In this document: piece after piece, positions 41,918-48,869 of the stretch
How positions within the stretch are numbered: position 1 is the stretch's first letter
Layout: each line of letters starts with the position of its first letter
DNA from: a bacterium
GTDB lineage: Bacteria; Cyanobacteriota; Vampirovibrionia; Gastranaerophilales; Gastranaerophilaceae
DNA: 64,000 nt
Assembly (NCBI GenBank): GCA_014803505.1
Contig: JAAVBM010000123.1
Span: 27,092 to 91,091, forward strand
Reading direction: 5' to 3'
The notes under the pieces: generated by a model
Told to the model about the DNA's origin: nothing
Database searches by the model: none
Seen by the model: only the letters and a program-made list of their open reading frames with translations
Made by a program: the position numbers and the translations under genes

Positions 41918-42760
41918 ATGCGAGAAAGATTACCTGAATATCTAAAAAGACCTGTAATTGATACAGATAAAACAAGAACAGTAAGAAAAATTCTAAAAGC
42001 AAATTGTTTAAATACAGTTTGCGAAAACGCTCGTTGCCCTAACAAAAATGAATGCTATACAAAAAATACCGCAACATTCTTAATTATGGGTAATGTTTGT
42101 ACTCGGAATTGCAGATATTGTAATATTTCTTGCCAAAAACCTGAACCGCTTGATATTGAAGAACCTAAACATATTGCAAAAGCTGTTCAAGATTTAGGTT
42201 TAAAATATGCAGTCATAACTTCTGTTACAAGAGATGATCTTCCTGATGGTGGTGCAGAACATTTTGCAAATTGTATTTATGAGATAAGAAATCTCTGTCC
42301 GGATGTTAAGATAGAAATTCTAACTCCTGATTTTAAAAATCAAAAAGAATCACTTGATACTATTATAAAAGCCAGACCTGATGTATTTAATCATAATATT
42401 GAAACAGTAAGGGCCGTTTTCAAAACCGCTCGTCCGCAAGGAAACTACGATAACTCTCTTTCTGTGCTTAAATACATCAAAGAAAACAGCAATATTAAAA
42501 CCAAATCAGGACTTATGATAGGGCTTGGCGAAACTTTTGAACAAATAGAAGAAACCCTAAAAGATTTATATAATGTAAATTGTGATATTCTTACAATAGG
42601 TCAATACATCCAACCATCAAAAGAGCATCTGCCTGTTGCAAAGTATTACAAACAGGAAGAATACGAACAACTAAAAAGACTTGCAAAGTCTATAGGAATA
42701 AAACATTCCCAAATCGGACCTCTCGTAAGAAGTTCATACAACGCTGCAAGCCTTATTTAA
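41918..42760 (+). CDS. lipA: lipoyl synthase
   Basis: A 280-residue radical SAM enzyme that inserts two sulfurs into octanoyl groups on carrier domains to make lipoate. The auxiliary cluster motif is CENARCPNKNEC (C-x4-C-x5-C) and the radical SAM motif is CTRNCRYC (C-x3-C-x2-C). The conserved SVTRDDLPDGGAEHF, DVFNHNIETV and the C-terminal RSSYNA serine motif that ligates the auxiliary cluster are present. An in-frame TTG at 41882 overlaps the TATAAT at 41888-41893, so I use the ATG at 41918 after GGAAAG. Lipoate would serve a 2-oxoacid dehydrogenase or glycine cleavage H protein. Confidence 0.95.
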   Translation: MRERLPEYLKRPVIDTDKTRTVRKILKANCLNTVCENARCPNKNECYTKNTATFLIMGNVCTRNCRYCNISCQKPEPLDIEEPKHIAKAVQDLGLKYAVITSVTRDDLPDGGAEHFANCIYEIRNLCPDVKIEILTPDFKNQKESLDTIIKARPDVFNHNIETVRAVFKTARPQGNYDNSLSVLKYIKENSNIKTKSGLMIGLGETFEQIEETLKDLYNVNCDILTIGQYIQPSKEHLPVAKYYKQEEYEQLKRLAKSIGIKHSQIGPLVRSSYNAASLI

Positions 42761-42782
42761 TCAATGAAAACATACCTTGAAA

Positions 42783-43244
42783 TTATTTAAGCTTTTTCAC
42801 AATTTCGTTTGTTATGTCTTCTCCCCCCGAAATTACCATGCCTGTAGGCAATACCAAATTATAATTTGTTTTCTTAGCTTCATTAGAAATCAATGATCTG
42901 ATTTTTGTTGTAATACCTGCGATTTTAGTATTATATTCTTCTTCCATAACTTTTTTCTTTGTTTCTATTTCTTTTCTATAAGTCGCTTCTTTTTGAAGAG
43001 CTTTATTACGATCAGGTTCATTAACAATTTCATTTTGAGCTTTCGAAATTAAGGTATTCAATTCATCCATCTTCTTATCTTGAGAAATCTTTAATGATTG
43101 AATCTCTGAAGACTTTGATAATATTGTCGGAACATCAACAACTGCAACTTTATATCTTGGCAGCGAAACCGCAACATTATTAACATTGTAGCCAACAAAA
43201 AATACTAATACACATGCAATAATAAACCATAAATTATTTTTCAT
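42783..43244 (-). CDS. OmpH/Skp-like periplasmic chaperone
   Basis: A 153-residue exported protein of the OmpH/Skp family, trimeric chaperones that carry unfolded outer-membrane proteins through the periplasm. A hydrophobic N-terminus (LWFIIACVLVFFVGYNVNNVAV) exports or anchors it. Then comes YKVAVVDVPTILSKSSEIQSL, the typical start of OmpH, a long charged coiled coil (KKMDELNTLISKAQNEI ... EIETKKKVMEEEYNTK), and the closing IRSLISNEAKKTNYNLVLP strand. With lpxA this supports a true outer membrane. AAAGGTTAGG lies before the ATG. Confidence 0.82.
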   Translation of the reverse strand: MKNNLWFIIACVLVFFVGYNVNNVAVSLPRYKVAVVDVPTILSKSSEIQSLKISQDKKMDELNTLISKAQNEIVNEPDRNKALQKEATYRKEIETKKKVMEEEYNTKIAGITTKIRSLISNEAKKTNYNLVLPTGMVISGGEDITNEIVKKLK

Positions 43245-43312
43245 AATATCCCTAACCTTTCTGATATTAAAACTCTACTTTATCTTTTTAAAAATTTTAA
43301 TATCCAGTCAGA

Positions 43313-43340
43313 TAAAAAAAAATCCCCCTTTTAGGGAGAT
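43313..43340 (-). terminator. terminator after the 43404-43925 gene
   Basis: On the minus strand ATCTCCC pairs with GGGGGAT around a short loop and is followed by a run of eight or more T. It lies between the unknown gene upstream and the OmpH-like gene. Confidence 0.75.
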
Positions 43341-43403
43341 CTATTAATAGTAGGAAATTTGTAAACAAAAGGAAATCTTTTTATATGAGAAATTTATTAA
43401 AAA

Positions 43404-43925
43404 CTATGCAAAAATACTTTTTAAAGGTTCAATTTCATGCTGTTCATCTTTTTTAGATTTACCGGCAAGAAGTTCTCCATTATAGAACGGATTAGAACCA
43501 TCTTTATCTTTTGAAGAAGCTGCAGCGAATATACTGATAAAGTGAGAAGCTGAATTAGTTTCAGTTGCCTTTTGAGTTTCTGCAACAACTTCATTAACTG
43601 CAGGCATGTATTTACCATCAACTTTTTTAACAACAGCAGCCTGAGAATTTAAATATTGAATAGAATCTAATGTTGTTTGATTAAATTGGAATTGAAGAGT
43701 ATTATTCATTGCAATTTGTTTTTGAACATTAGTTTCGATTTTACCTTGATATAAGTCAACACCTAATTCAACAGGTTTTGCTACAGATTGTAATTGAGAA
43801 GCTGAATTAGTATATTGGGAACTTTTTTGAGTGGCACGACGTAAAATTTCTTGAGATACGTCTTTTAACACAGAAGTATCTATACCGTTTTTGTATAATG
43901 AATTATAGTTTACATTAAGACTCAT
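43404..43925 (-). CDS. hypothetical helical protein
   Basis: A 173-residue protein of unknown function. It is Gln/Ser/Thr-rich and helical (LKDVSQEILRRATQKSSQY, LQFQFNQTTLDSIQYLNSQ), has no signal peptide, and ends with a lysine/glutamate-rich tail (SKKDEQHEIEPLKSIF). The general make-up recalls small asparagine-starting proteins elsewhere in the window (MSLNVNYNSLYKNG), but it lacks their NFxG motif. A longer reading from 43976 would add 17 residues. I reject it because AAAAGGGAT precedes 43925 and the added part (ICRRYICKETKG) is unlike the rest. It is a single-gene unit with its own terminator. Confidence 0.5.
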   Translation of the reverse strand: MSLNVNYNSLYKNGIDTSVLKDVSQEILRRATQKSSQYTNSASQLQSVAKPVELGVDLYQGKIETNVQKQIAMNNTLQFQFNQTTLDSIQYLNSQAAVVKKVDGKYMPAVNEVVAETQKATETNSASHFISIFAAASSKDKDGSNPFYNGELLAGKSKKDEQHEIEPLKSIFA

Positions 43926-44030
43926 TAGACTTATCCCTTTTGTTTCCTTACAAATATATCTTCGGCATATATTCATAGAAACTTTAGGATATTATCATAT
44001 TTCATTTACATATCTTTACAATATCAAAAA

Positions 44031-45029
44031 CTATTTATTCTTTAGCCTGAACCCACAATCTTTTGAAATAGTTCGCCCAATAGAATGAATTTTTGCTTCA
44101 ATACAATTTCTGCATTTATCCGGCTCTTCATGTATACAAATCTTATTAGGATATATTTCATATTTTTCCCGATATTCAGATGTCGTAACATTTGGCATAA
44201 CAACATTTGCACCACTTTGTAGTGCTATAATTCTACCATTTGGATTTAAGGTTTCCATAGCAGTCGTTGCCGGGATATTTATATTTTTAAGTAGAATTCT
44301 GGTCAAAGCCATGACCTTCAAAGCCAAAGTAAAACTACCATGCTCACAAGAATTCAAAGGAGTTTGAGGATGTGGAATAAAGGGTCCGATACCAACCATA
44401 TCCGCATCTATTTCTTTAAAAAACAAAATATCCTCTGCCAAAGATTCTACAGTTTGCTCGGGAAGTCCTACCAAACAGCCGGTCCCAACCTCAAACCCTA
44501 AGGTTTTTAAATCTTCAAGACATCTTATTCTATTATTAAAATCCATATTCGGATGCATTTTTTCATATAAATTTTTATCAGTTGTTTCAATACGAATTAA
44601 ATATCTGTCAGCACCGGAAGCTTTAAAAGCTTTGTATTCATCAAAACTACGTTCTCCAATACTCAAAGTTAAAGCAACATCCAAATCTTTAATTCGAGAT
44701 ATAATCCTGCACATTACATCCGCATCAAAAAACTTATCTTCACCGGATTGAAGCACAACAGTCCTATATCCCATTTCTGAAGCATGCTTTGCATAAGAAA
44801 CAATATTATCCTCTGAGATTCTATAACGCTCTATTTCCCTGTTCTCAGATCTTAAACCACAATATTTACATTGACACTTACAAATATTAGAGAATTCAAT
44901 CAAACCTCTTAAATGAACTTCATCTCCGACATGTTCTTTTCTAACAGTGTCTGCTAAAGAGAAAAGCCAATCATTTTTACTATCATCTTCTAATATGTCT
45001 ATTAAATTATCTTTTGAAAACTCATTCAT
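44031..45029 (-). CDS. hydE: [FeFe] hydrogenase H-cluster radical SAM maturase HydE
   Basis: A 332-residue radical SAM enzyme needed with HydF and HydG to build the H-cluster of [FeFe] hydrogenases. The motif C-x3-C-x2-C is in CKCQCKYCGLR. EVHLRGLIEFSNIC, VLQSGED, YLIRIETTD and MVGIGPFIPHPQTPL are conserved HydE blocks. The C-terminal CIHEEPDKCRNC resembles the second-cluster cysteines found in part of the family. Its presence implies hydrogen metabolism in a fermentative anaerobe; hydF, hydG and the hydrogenase are not in the window. A leaderless promoter lies directly upstream. Confidence 0.92.
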   Translation of the reverse strand: MNEFSKDNLIDILEDDSKNDWLFSLADTVRKEHVGDEVHLRGLIEFSNICKCQCKYCGLRSENREIERYRISEDNIVSYAKHASEMGYRTVVLQSGEDKFFDADVMCRIISRIKDLDVALTLSIGERSFDEYKAFKASGADRYLIRIETTDKNLYEKMHPNMDFNNRIRCLEDLKTLGFEVGTGCLVGLPEQTVESLAEDILFFKEIDADMVGIGPFIPHPQTPLNSCEHGSFTLALKVMALTRILLKNINIPATTAMETLNPNGRIIALQSGANVVMPNVTTSEYREKYEIYPNKICIHEEPDKCRNCIEAKIHSIGRTISKDCGFRLKNK

Positions 45030-45036
45030 AATAACT

Positions 45037-45045
45037 GTTATAACA
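45037..45045 (-). promoter_or_regulatory. extended -10 promoter of hydE, probably leaderless
   Basis: On the minus strand: TGT then TATAAC, 7 nt (AGTTATT), then the hydE ATG, without a ribosome site. Confidence 0.5.
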
Positions 45046-45151
45046 TAAACAATAAACTATTTTCTTATAAATAATTTACAAACTATATAAAAAAATGAAC
45101 TTTTATTTAATACTATCGTTATAGTAATGTGGAGTCTAATAGGAGAAAGGT

Positions 45152-45625
45152 ATGAAAAAGATTATTTGTCTAATTGTGTTTACGCTTACATTATGTACCG
45201 CACCTTGCTTAGCAGCACCTCACGGTGGTGGACATGGAGGTCATGGCTCAAACATGGGTCGTCCGCCAATTCATGGTAGTGTTTCAATGGGACACAGACC
45301 GCCTATACATAGACCGCCTGCACATAGTCATATTGGAATGAGACCACCCATCATACATCATCCGATATATCGTCCAATGCCAATAAGACCTGTTTATAGA
45401 CCTTACTATTATTCATCAATGTATTATCCTTCAACTACATATTACACAACATACACATACTATCCAACACCGACAACTGCAACAACTCCTGAGTCCGTAG
45501 TTCCTGCTCAAACAGAAGTTAATACAGTTGTTGTAAAAGATGAATATGCAGGAATTAACACTGCAGCAAACGTTATCAATGCAGCAGCGAATGTTGCAGC
45601 AACAATTAAATACCTATCATGGTAA
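45152..45625 (+). CDS. secreted His/Pro/Tyr-rich low-complexity protein
   Basis: A 157-residue exported protein. The signal peptide is clear (MKKIICLIVFTLTLCTAPCLAA). The mature N-terminal part is rich in histidine, glycine and proline (HGGGHGGHGS, then repeated RPPIHR-like units), then tyrosine and threonine dominate (YYYSSMYYPSTTYYTT), and an alanine/asparagine helix closes the chain (INTAANVINAAANVAATI). The histidines suggest metal binding or sticking to surfaces. No family is assigned. A TAGGAGAAAGG site precedes the ATG. It converges on the PlsC-like gene with 10 bp between. Confidence 0.6.
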   Translation: MKKIICLIVFTLTLCTAPCLAAPHGGGHGGHGSNMGRPPIHGSVSMGHRPPIHRPPAHSHIGMRPPIIHHPIYRPMPIRPVYRPYYYSSMYYPSTTYYTTYTYYPTPTTATTPESVVPAQTEVNTVVVKDEYAGINTAANVINAAANVAATIKYLSW

Positions 45626-45635
45626 TTTAAAAATT

Positions 45636-46688
45636 TTATTTAATTGCAGAACGAGCTTCCTCTTTACAAATTCTGAGATTTTCGCAAAGAATACCACCTA
45701 TGAATTTTGGAAGCTCTTTTCCTTTCACCGGTACAGAATTTTCTGTTAAAACTGCACTAATTTTATCTCCAAAGAATTGTTTAAAATTATCTTTTGCAAA
45801 TGGTGATGTAATATTACCCAAACTTGCTTCCATATATGCTCCGACTTTTTTAAGAACAACAGTTTCGCCAACATAAATACTATCAGGCTGAGACTTCTTA
45901 CCATAAGCAAAACCTAGCGGAGTTATATTAACTTCAGGCATTCTATCAGCAATTTTTGCAGTTAATTCGGCAACACCAAGTTGAAATTTTTCACTAAGCG
46001 GAGCTTTTTTCTTAACAGCATTTCTACCTTCAGGAAAAATAAATATATTGATTTCTTTATTCAAAAATTGTTTAATAAGTTTTAAAAATACACTTGCATT
46101 TGCTCTTGAATCAGCAGAATGAATACTTGCATCAATACCTGTAGCACCAAGTTTTTCAAAAATTGCACGGTTTAATTTGCTCATAGATAGAAGAATATCT
46201 TCATTTAAAATAATTCTGGGACGCGGACAAGTCGCAGCCACCCCTGATTCAAGATACTTAAAATTAAGTAATGTATTGAAAAATGCCAACATTTTAGGAT
46301 CTTTTGATTGATTATCATGATTCATGATAAATATATGAGGAGACTTAGATTTTGCGATATTTTCAATACGATTTGTTTCGAGATTTATTTCTACAGTTTT
46401 TTGATTAGAAAGTTTTTGACTAATTATACTAAGAAGTTCAATATAATCCTGCGACTTTGAATCTGTTTCCAAAAATTTTGTATAGAGTTCGCTATATTTA
46501 TCCTTTCCCAAAAAATCAAAAAATATATTAAAAAATTTACGCCCAGCAAATTCAACTTTTCTAAATGCTTTCTCAGATGAAGCATTAGTTATTGAAACAC
46601 GATTATAACCTTGAAAATTAGGCTGAATTTGTTTATTATAAGTTTGTTTATTATAAGTATTTAAATTTGCATGTATTGGAGTAATCAT
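45636..46688 (-). CDS. PlsC-like acyltransferase with N-terminal NFQGY motif
   Basis: A 350-residue protein related to 1-acyl-glycerol-3-phosphate acyltransferases. The acceptor motif FPEGRNAVKKK and the region VNITPLGFAYGKK match PlsC. The catalytic histidine motif, normally H-x4-D, reads NHDNQSKD, that is H-x5-D, so activity on a normal acyl acceptor is uncertain. The N-terminal 30 residues are Asn/Gln-rich and contain PNFQGYNRV, matching the motif shared with other proteins here. No membrane helix is obvious. It lies 11 bp after the 46700-47095 gene, which also carries the motif, so the pair form one operon. Confidence 0.75.
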   Translation of the reverse strand: MITPIHANLNTYNKQTYNKQIQPNFQGYNRVSITNASSEKAFRKVEFAGRKFFNIFFDFLGKDKYSELYTKFLETDSKSQDYIELLSIISQKLSNQKTVEINLETNRIENIAKSKSPHIFIMNHDNQSKDPKMLAFFNTLLNFKYLESGVAATCPRPRIILNEDILLSMSKLNRAIFEKLGATGIDASIHSADSRANASVFLKLIKQFLNKEINIFIFPEGRNAVKKKAPLSEKFQLGVAELTAKIADRMPEVNITPLGFAYGKKSQPDSIYVGETVVLKKVGAYMEASLGNITSPFAKDNFKQFFGDKISAVLTENSVPVKGKELPKFIGGILCENLRICKEEARSAIK

Positions 46689-46699
46689 ATATTTTCAAA

Positions 46700-47095
46700 C
46701 TAAGAAGGATCTTTAACATCTTTTTTTGTAACTTTACAGATATTACTAAAAAAGTTTCCAATTGTACTAAAGATACTACCCATAACACTCGGATGATTAT
46801 TTGCAGAAGCTATAGTTTTTGGAGTTACATATGGTGTTACCGCATCAATAGCTGAAGGCACAATCCCAGAAGAATCCATACCTGATGCTTTTGCTGAAAA
46901 AGCTGTACCTAAAACATCAGAAGCCGAACCAACAAGTTTTGATGCAGTTGTACCGAGTGAACCAGCTGCAGTAGATGCAACTCCGCTGCTGCCTGATGAT
47001 AAATATGGTGAAATTATTGCAGAATCAGTTGCAATATTTTTTATATCATTTATTTTTACTCTTGCAGTAAACGACGGTTGTGATTGAATGTTCAT
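46700..47095 (-). CDS. small alanine/serine-rich protein with N-terminal SFTARV motif
   Basis: A 131-residue protein. After MNIQSQ comes PSFTARVKIND, the NFxG-type motif seen near the N-terminus of other proteins in this window. The middle is low complexity (SSGSSGVASTAAGSLGTTASKL, small residues), and the end (FSTIGNFFSNICKVTKKDVKD) is amphipathic. No signal peptide or true membrane helix. It heads an operon with the PlsC-like gene. An AAAGGAG ribosome site precedes the ATG. The function is not known; the shared N-terminal motif suggests common targeting or binding with its operon partner. Confidence 0.55.
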   Translation of the reverse strand: MNIQSQPSFTARVKINDIKNIATDSAIISPYLSSGSSGVASTAAGSLGTTASKLVGSASDVLGTAFSAKASGMDSSGIVPSAIDAVTPYVTPKTIASANNHPSVMGSIFSTIGNFFSNICKVTKKDVKDPS

Positions 47096-47167
47096 CTATA
47101 CTCCTTTATTTATTCTTGGTTTATATAGAGTATTAAATCACATAAAAATAAAATTTGCTATTTAAAC

Positions 47168-47245
47168 AAAAAAAAAGCCGTTACTTAAAAAGAACGGCTA
47201 CCAGACTTGGGGAGGAGGTATGAAAAACTTTCGTTTTTCATATCT
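47168..47245 (-). ncRNA. candidate small RNA with anti-Shine-Dalgarno single strand
   Basis: Read on the minus strand: hairpin TATGAAAAAC-GAAA-GTTTTTCATA (47242-47219; 10 bp with a GAAA tetraloop), then an unpaired CCTCCTCCCCAAGTCTGGT (47218-47200), then a terminator hairpin AGCCGTT/AACGGCT (47199-47176) with nine T. TATAGAT just upstream can serve as -10. It is independent of prs, whose own terminator lies at 47325-47350. The CCUCCUCCCC strand is complementary to ribosome-binding sites. No protein gene covers this 282-bp gap on this strand. Confidence 0.6.
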
Positions 47246-47324
47246 ATATTCTCTATATCGTCATCAATATTTTTTTCTTTACAAAAAAGTAAAAAATCTC
47301 ATACAAATAGAGGAGACAAAAATT

Positions 47325-47350
47325 AAGGCAAAGGTTAAAACCTTTGCCTT
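47325..47350 (-). terminator. terminator after prs
   Basis: The inverted repeat AAGGCAAAGGTT (47325-47336) / AACCTTTGCCTT (47339-47350). On the minus strand it is followed by AATTTTTG. It sits between the prs stop and the candidate small RNA. Confidence 0.75.
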
Positions 47351-47377
47351 ATAATCATTTTCATCTTCCAATATTTT

Positions 47378-48397
47378 TTAAGAAACTTGCATTTCTTTTT
47401 CGAAACCAAATAATGAACTTACAGATTCATCATCATGGATTCTTGAAATTGCCTGTGCTAATAACGGAGCTACAGATACTTGTTTAATATTAGGAGGCAT
47501 TTTGCTCATATCAAGAGGAATTGTATTCGTAACAATACATTCAGTAATAGGAGCGGAACCTAATCTTTCAACTGCAGGACCTGAGAATACAGGGTGCGTT
47601 GCTCCAACATAGATTTCTTTAGCACCTTTCGATTTCAAAAGTTTTGAAGCTTCACAGATTGTTCCTGCAGTATCAATGATGTCATCAAACATTAAACATA
47701 CTTTACCTTCTACATCACCGATTACATTAGCAGCAATAGCTTCATTATGTTTATCACGTCTTTTATCAATAATAGCAATAGGAATATCTAATTTTTTAGC
47801 AAAGTGACGAGTTCTGTTAGCACCACCCATATCAGGAGATACAGCAACCATATCTTCAGGATTAATATTTAACCCTTTGATATAATTTACTAAAACATTA
47901 GTTGCAAAAATATGATCAACAAGAATATTAAAGAAACCTTGAATTTGACCTGTGTGTAAATCCATTGCAAGAACTCTGTCTGCACCTGCAGTTGTTAATA
48001 AATCAGCAACAAGCTTAGCTGTAATAGCTTCACGACCTGAGGTTTTTCTATCTTGTCTTGCATATCCATAATATGGAATAACTGCAGTAATAGTTTTAGC
48101 ACTTGCACGTTTAAAAGCATCAATAATAATTAGTAATTCCATTAAATTTTCATTTACAGGATTACAAACAGGCTGCACAATAAATACATCATCTCCACGA
48201 ACGCTTTCTTTAACTTGAACATAAAGCTCACCGTCAGCAAAGTTCTTTACAATCATTGGTCCGACTGTAGTACCCAATTGATCAGCAATTTCTTGTGCTA
48301 ATTGAGGATTAGAACGACCTGAAAATAATCTAATGTCATGAGTCGGGTTAATCGCTCTTTCTAATTGAGGATAAGTCATTTCTTCAATAGCTGTCAT
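47378..48397 (-). CDS. prs: ribose-phosphate pyrophosphokinase (PRPP synthetase)
   Basis: A 339-residue enzyme that makes PRPP from ribose 5-phosphate and ATP for nucleotide, His and Trp synthesis. Conserved blocks are RLFSGRSNPQLAQEIA, NFADGELYVQVKESVRGDDVFIVQP, PYYGYARQDRK (with the ATP-binding arginine), VLAMDLHTGQIQGFF, VSPDMGGANRTRHFA and the PRPP loop FDDIIDTAGT. It carries about 20 extra N-terminal residues compared with the shortest bacterial forms. An AAAGGATT site precedes the ATG. It is a single-gene unit. Confidence 0.96.
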   Translation of the reverse strand: MTAIEEMTYPQLERAINPTHDIRLFSGRSNPQLAQEIADQLGTTVGPMIVKNFADGELYVQVKESVRGDDVFIVQPVCNPVNENLMELLIIIDAFKRASAKTITAVIPYYGYARQDRKTSGREAITAKLVADLLTTAGADRVLAMDLHTGQIQGFFNILVDHIFATNVLVNYIKGLNINPEDMVAVSPDMGGANRTRHFAKKLDIPIAIIDKRRDKHNEAIAANVIGDVEGKVCLMFDDIIDTAGTICEASKLLKSKGAKEIYVGATHPVFSGPAVERLGSAPITECIVTNTIPLDMSKMPPNIKQVSVAPLLAQAISRIHDDESVSSLFGFEKEMQVS

Positions 48398-48587
48398 TTA
48401 ATATAATCCTTTCTGCTTCCACCTGCAAAGTATATTATAAATCTGTTAAAATTGTTCCACAATATTTTTTTAAGTTTTGTAATAGTTAAAGTCTGAGAAT
48501 TTTAAAATTTGCTATCTAATTATAGAGATATAGCAAAAAATATTTTTACAACATTTATATAGAACAAATCATTAAGGAGTTAAATTT

Positions 48588-48809
48588 ATGAATATTAGTG
48601 CAAAATTATCAAATAACATAGCAAAACCTATTAAAAATAAAGCTTTTAGTGTAACAAATTCTGTTCAAGAACATTGCAGCAAACCTGATAAAAATTTTAA
48701 AATGAGTGCTGCAAGAATAAATCTCGAAATGCAAGCAGAAATGATGGATCCTGACGATTATATTCGTATTCGCAGTTATTTAGATCAACAAGAAAGACAT
48801 CTTTATTAA
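48588..48809 (+). CDS. small hypothetical protein
   Basis: A 73-residue protein I do not recognise. It begins with the Asn/Lys-rich MNISAKLSNNIAKPIKNK, similar in composition to the short proteins with the NFxG motif but without that motif. It ends with a charged helix (NLEMQAEMMDPDDYIRIRSYLDQQERHLY). No signal peptide or membrane helix; one cysteine (QEHCSKP). AAGGAGTT precedes the ATG, so it is well expressed if transcribed. It has its own intergenic region and a strong terminator at 48821-48853. Confidence 0.5.
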   Translation: MNISAKLSNNIAKPIKNKAFSVTNSVQEHCSKPDKNFKMSAARINLEMQAEMMDPDDYIRIRSYLDQQERHLY

Positions 48810-48820
48810 TTTACAAATAA

Positions 48821-48853
48821 AAAACACCGGTTAGTATATAACCGGTGTTTTTT
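48821..48853. terminator. bidirectional terminator between the small gene and hppA
   Basis: The stem AAAACACCGGTTA (48821-48833) with TAACCGGTGTTTT (48839-48851) and a 5-nt loop. T runs follow in both directions, so it serves the 48588-48809 gene and the convergent hppA gene. Confidence 0.9.
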
Positions 48854-48869
48854 GTGTCGTGAAGTTTAA

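Noticed and set aside
47220..47354. Plus-strand 44-codon frame with a perfect GGGGAGGAGG ribosome site (begins MKNFRFSYLYS)
   Set aside because: It covers the reverse complement of the candidate small RNA and runs through the prs terminator. The purine-rich site is the complement of the CCTCCTCCCC strand. No recognisable protein; the RNA reading explains the sequence better, though a dual role cannot be excluded.
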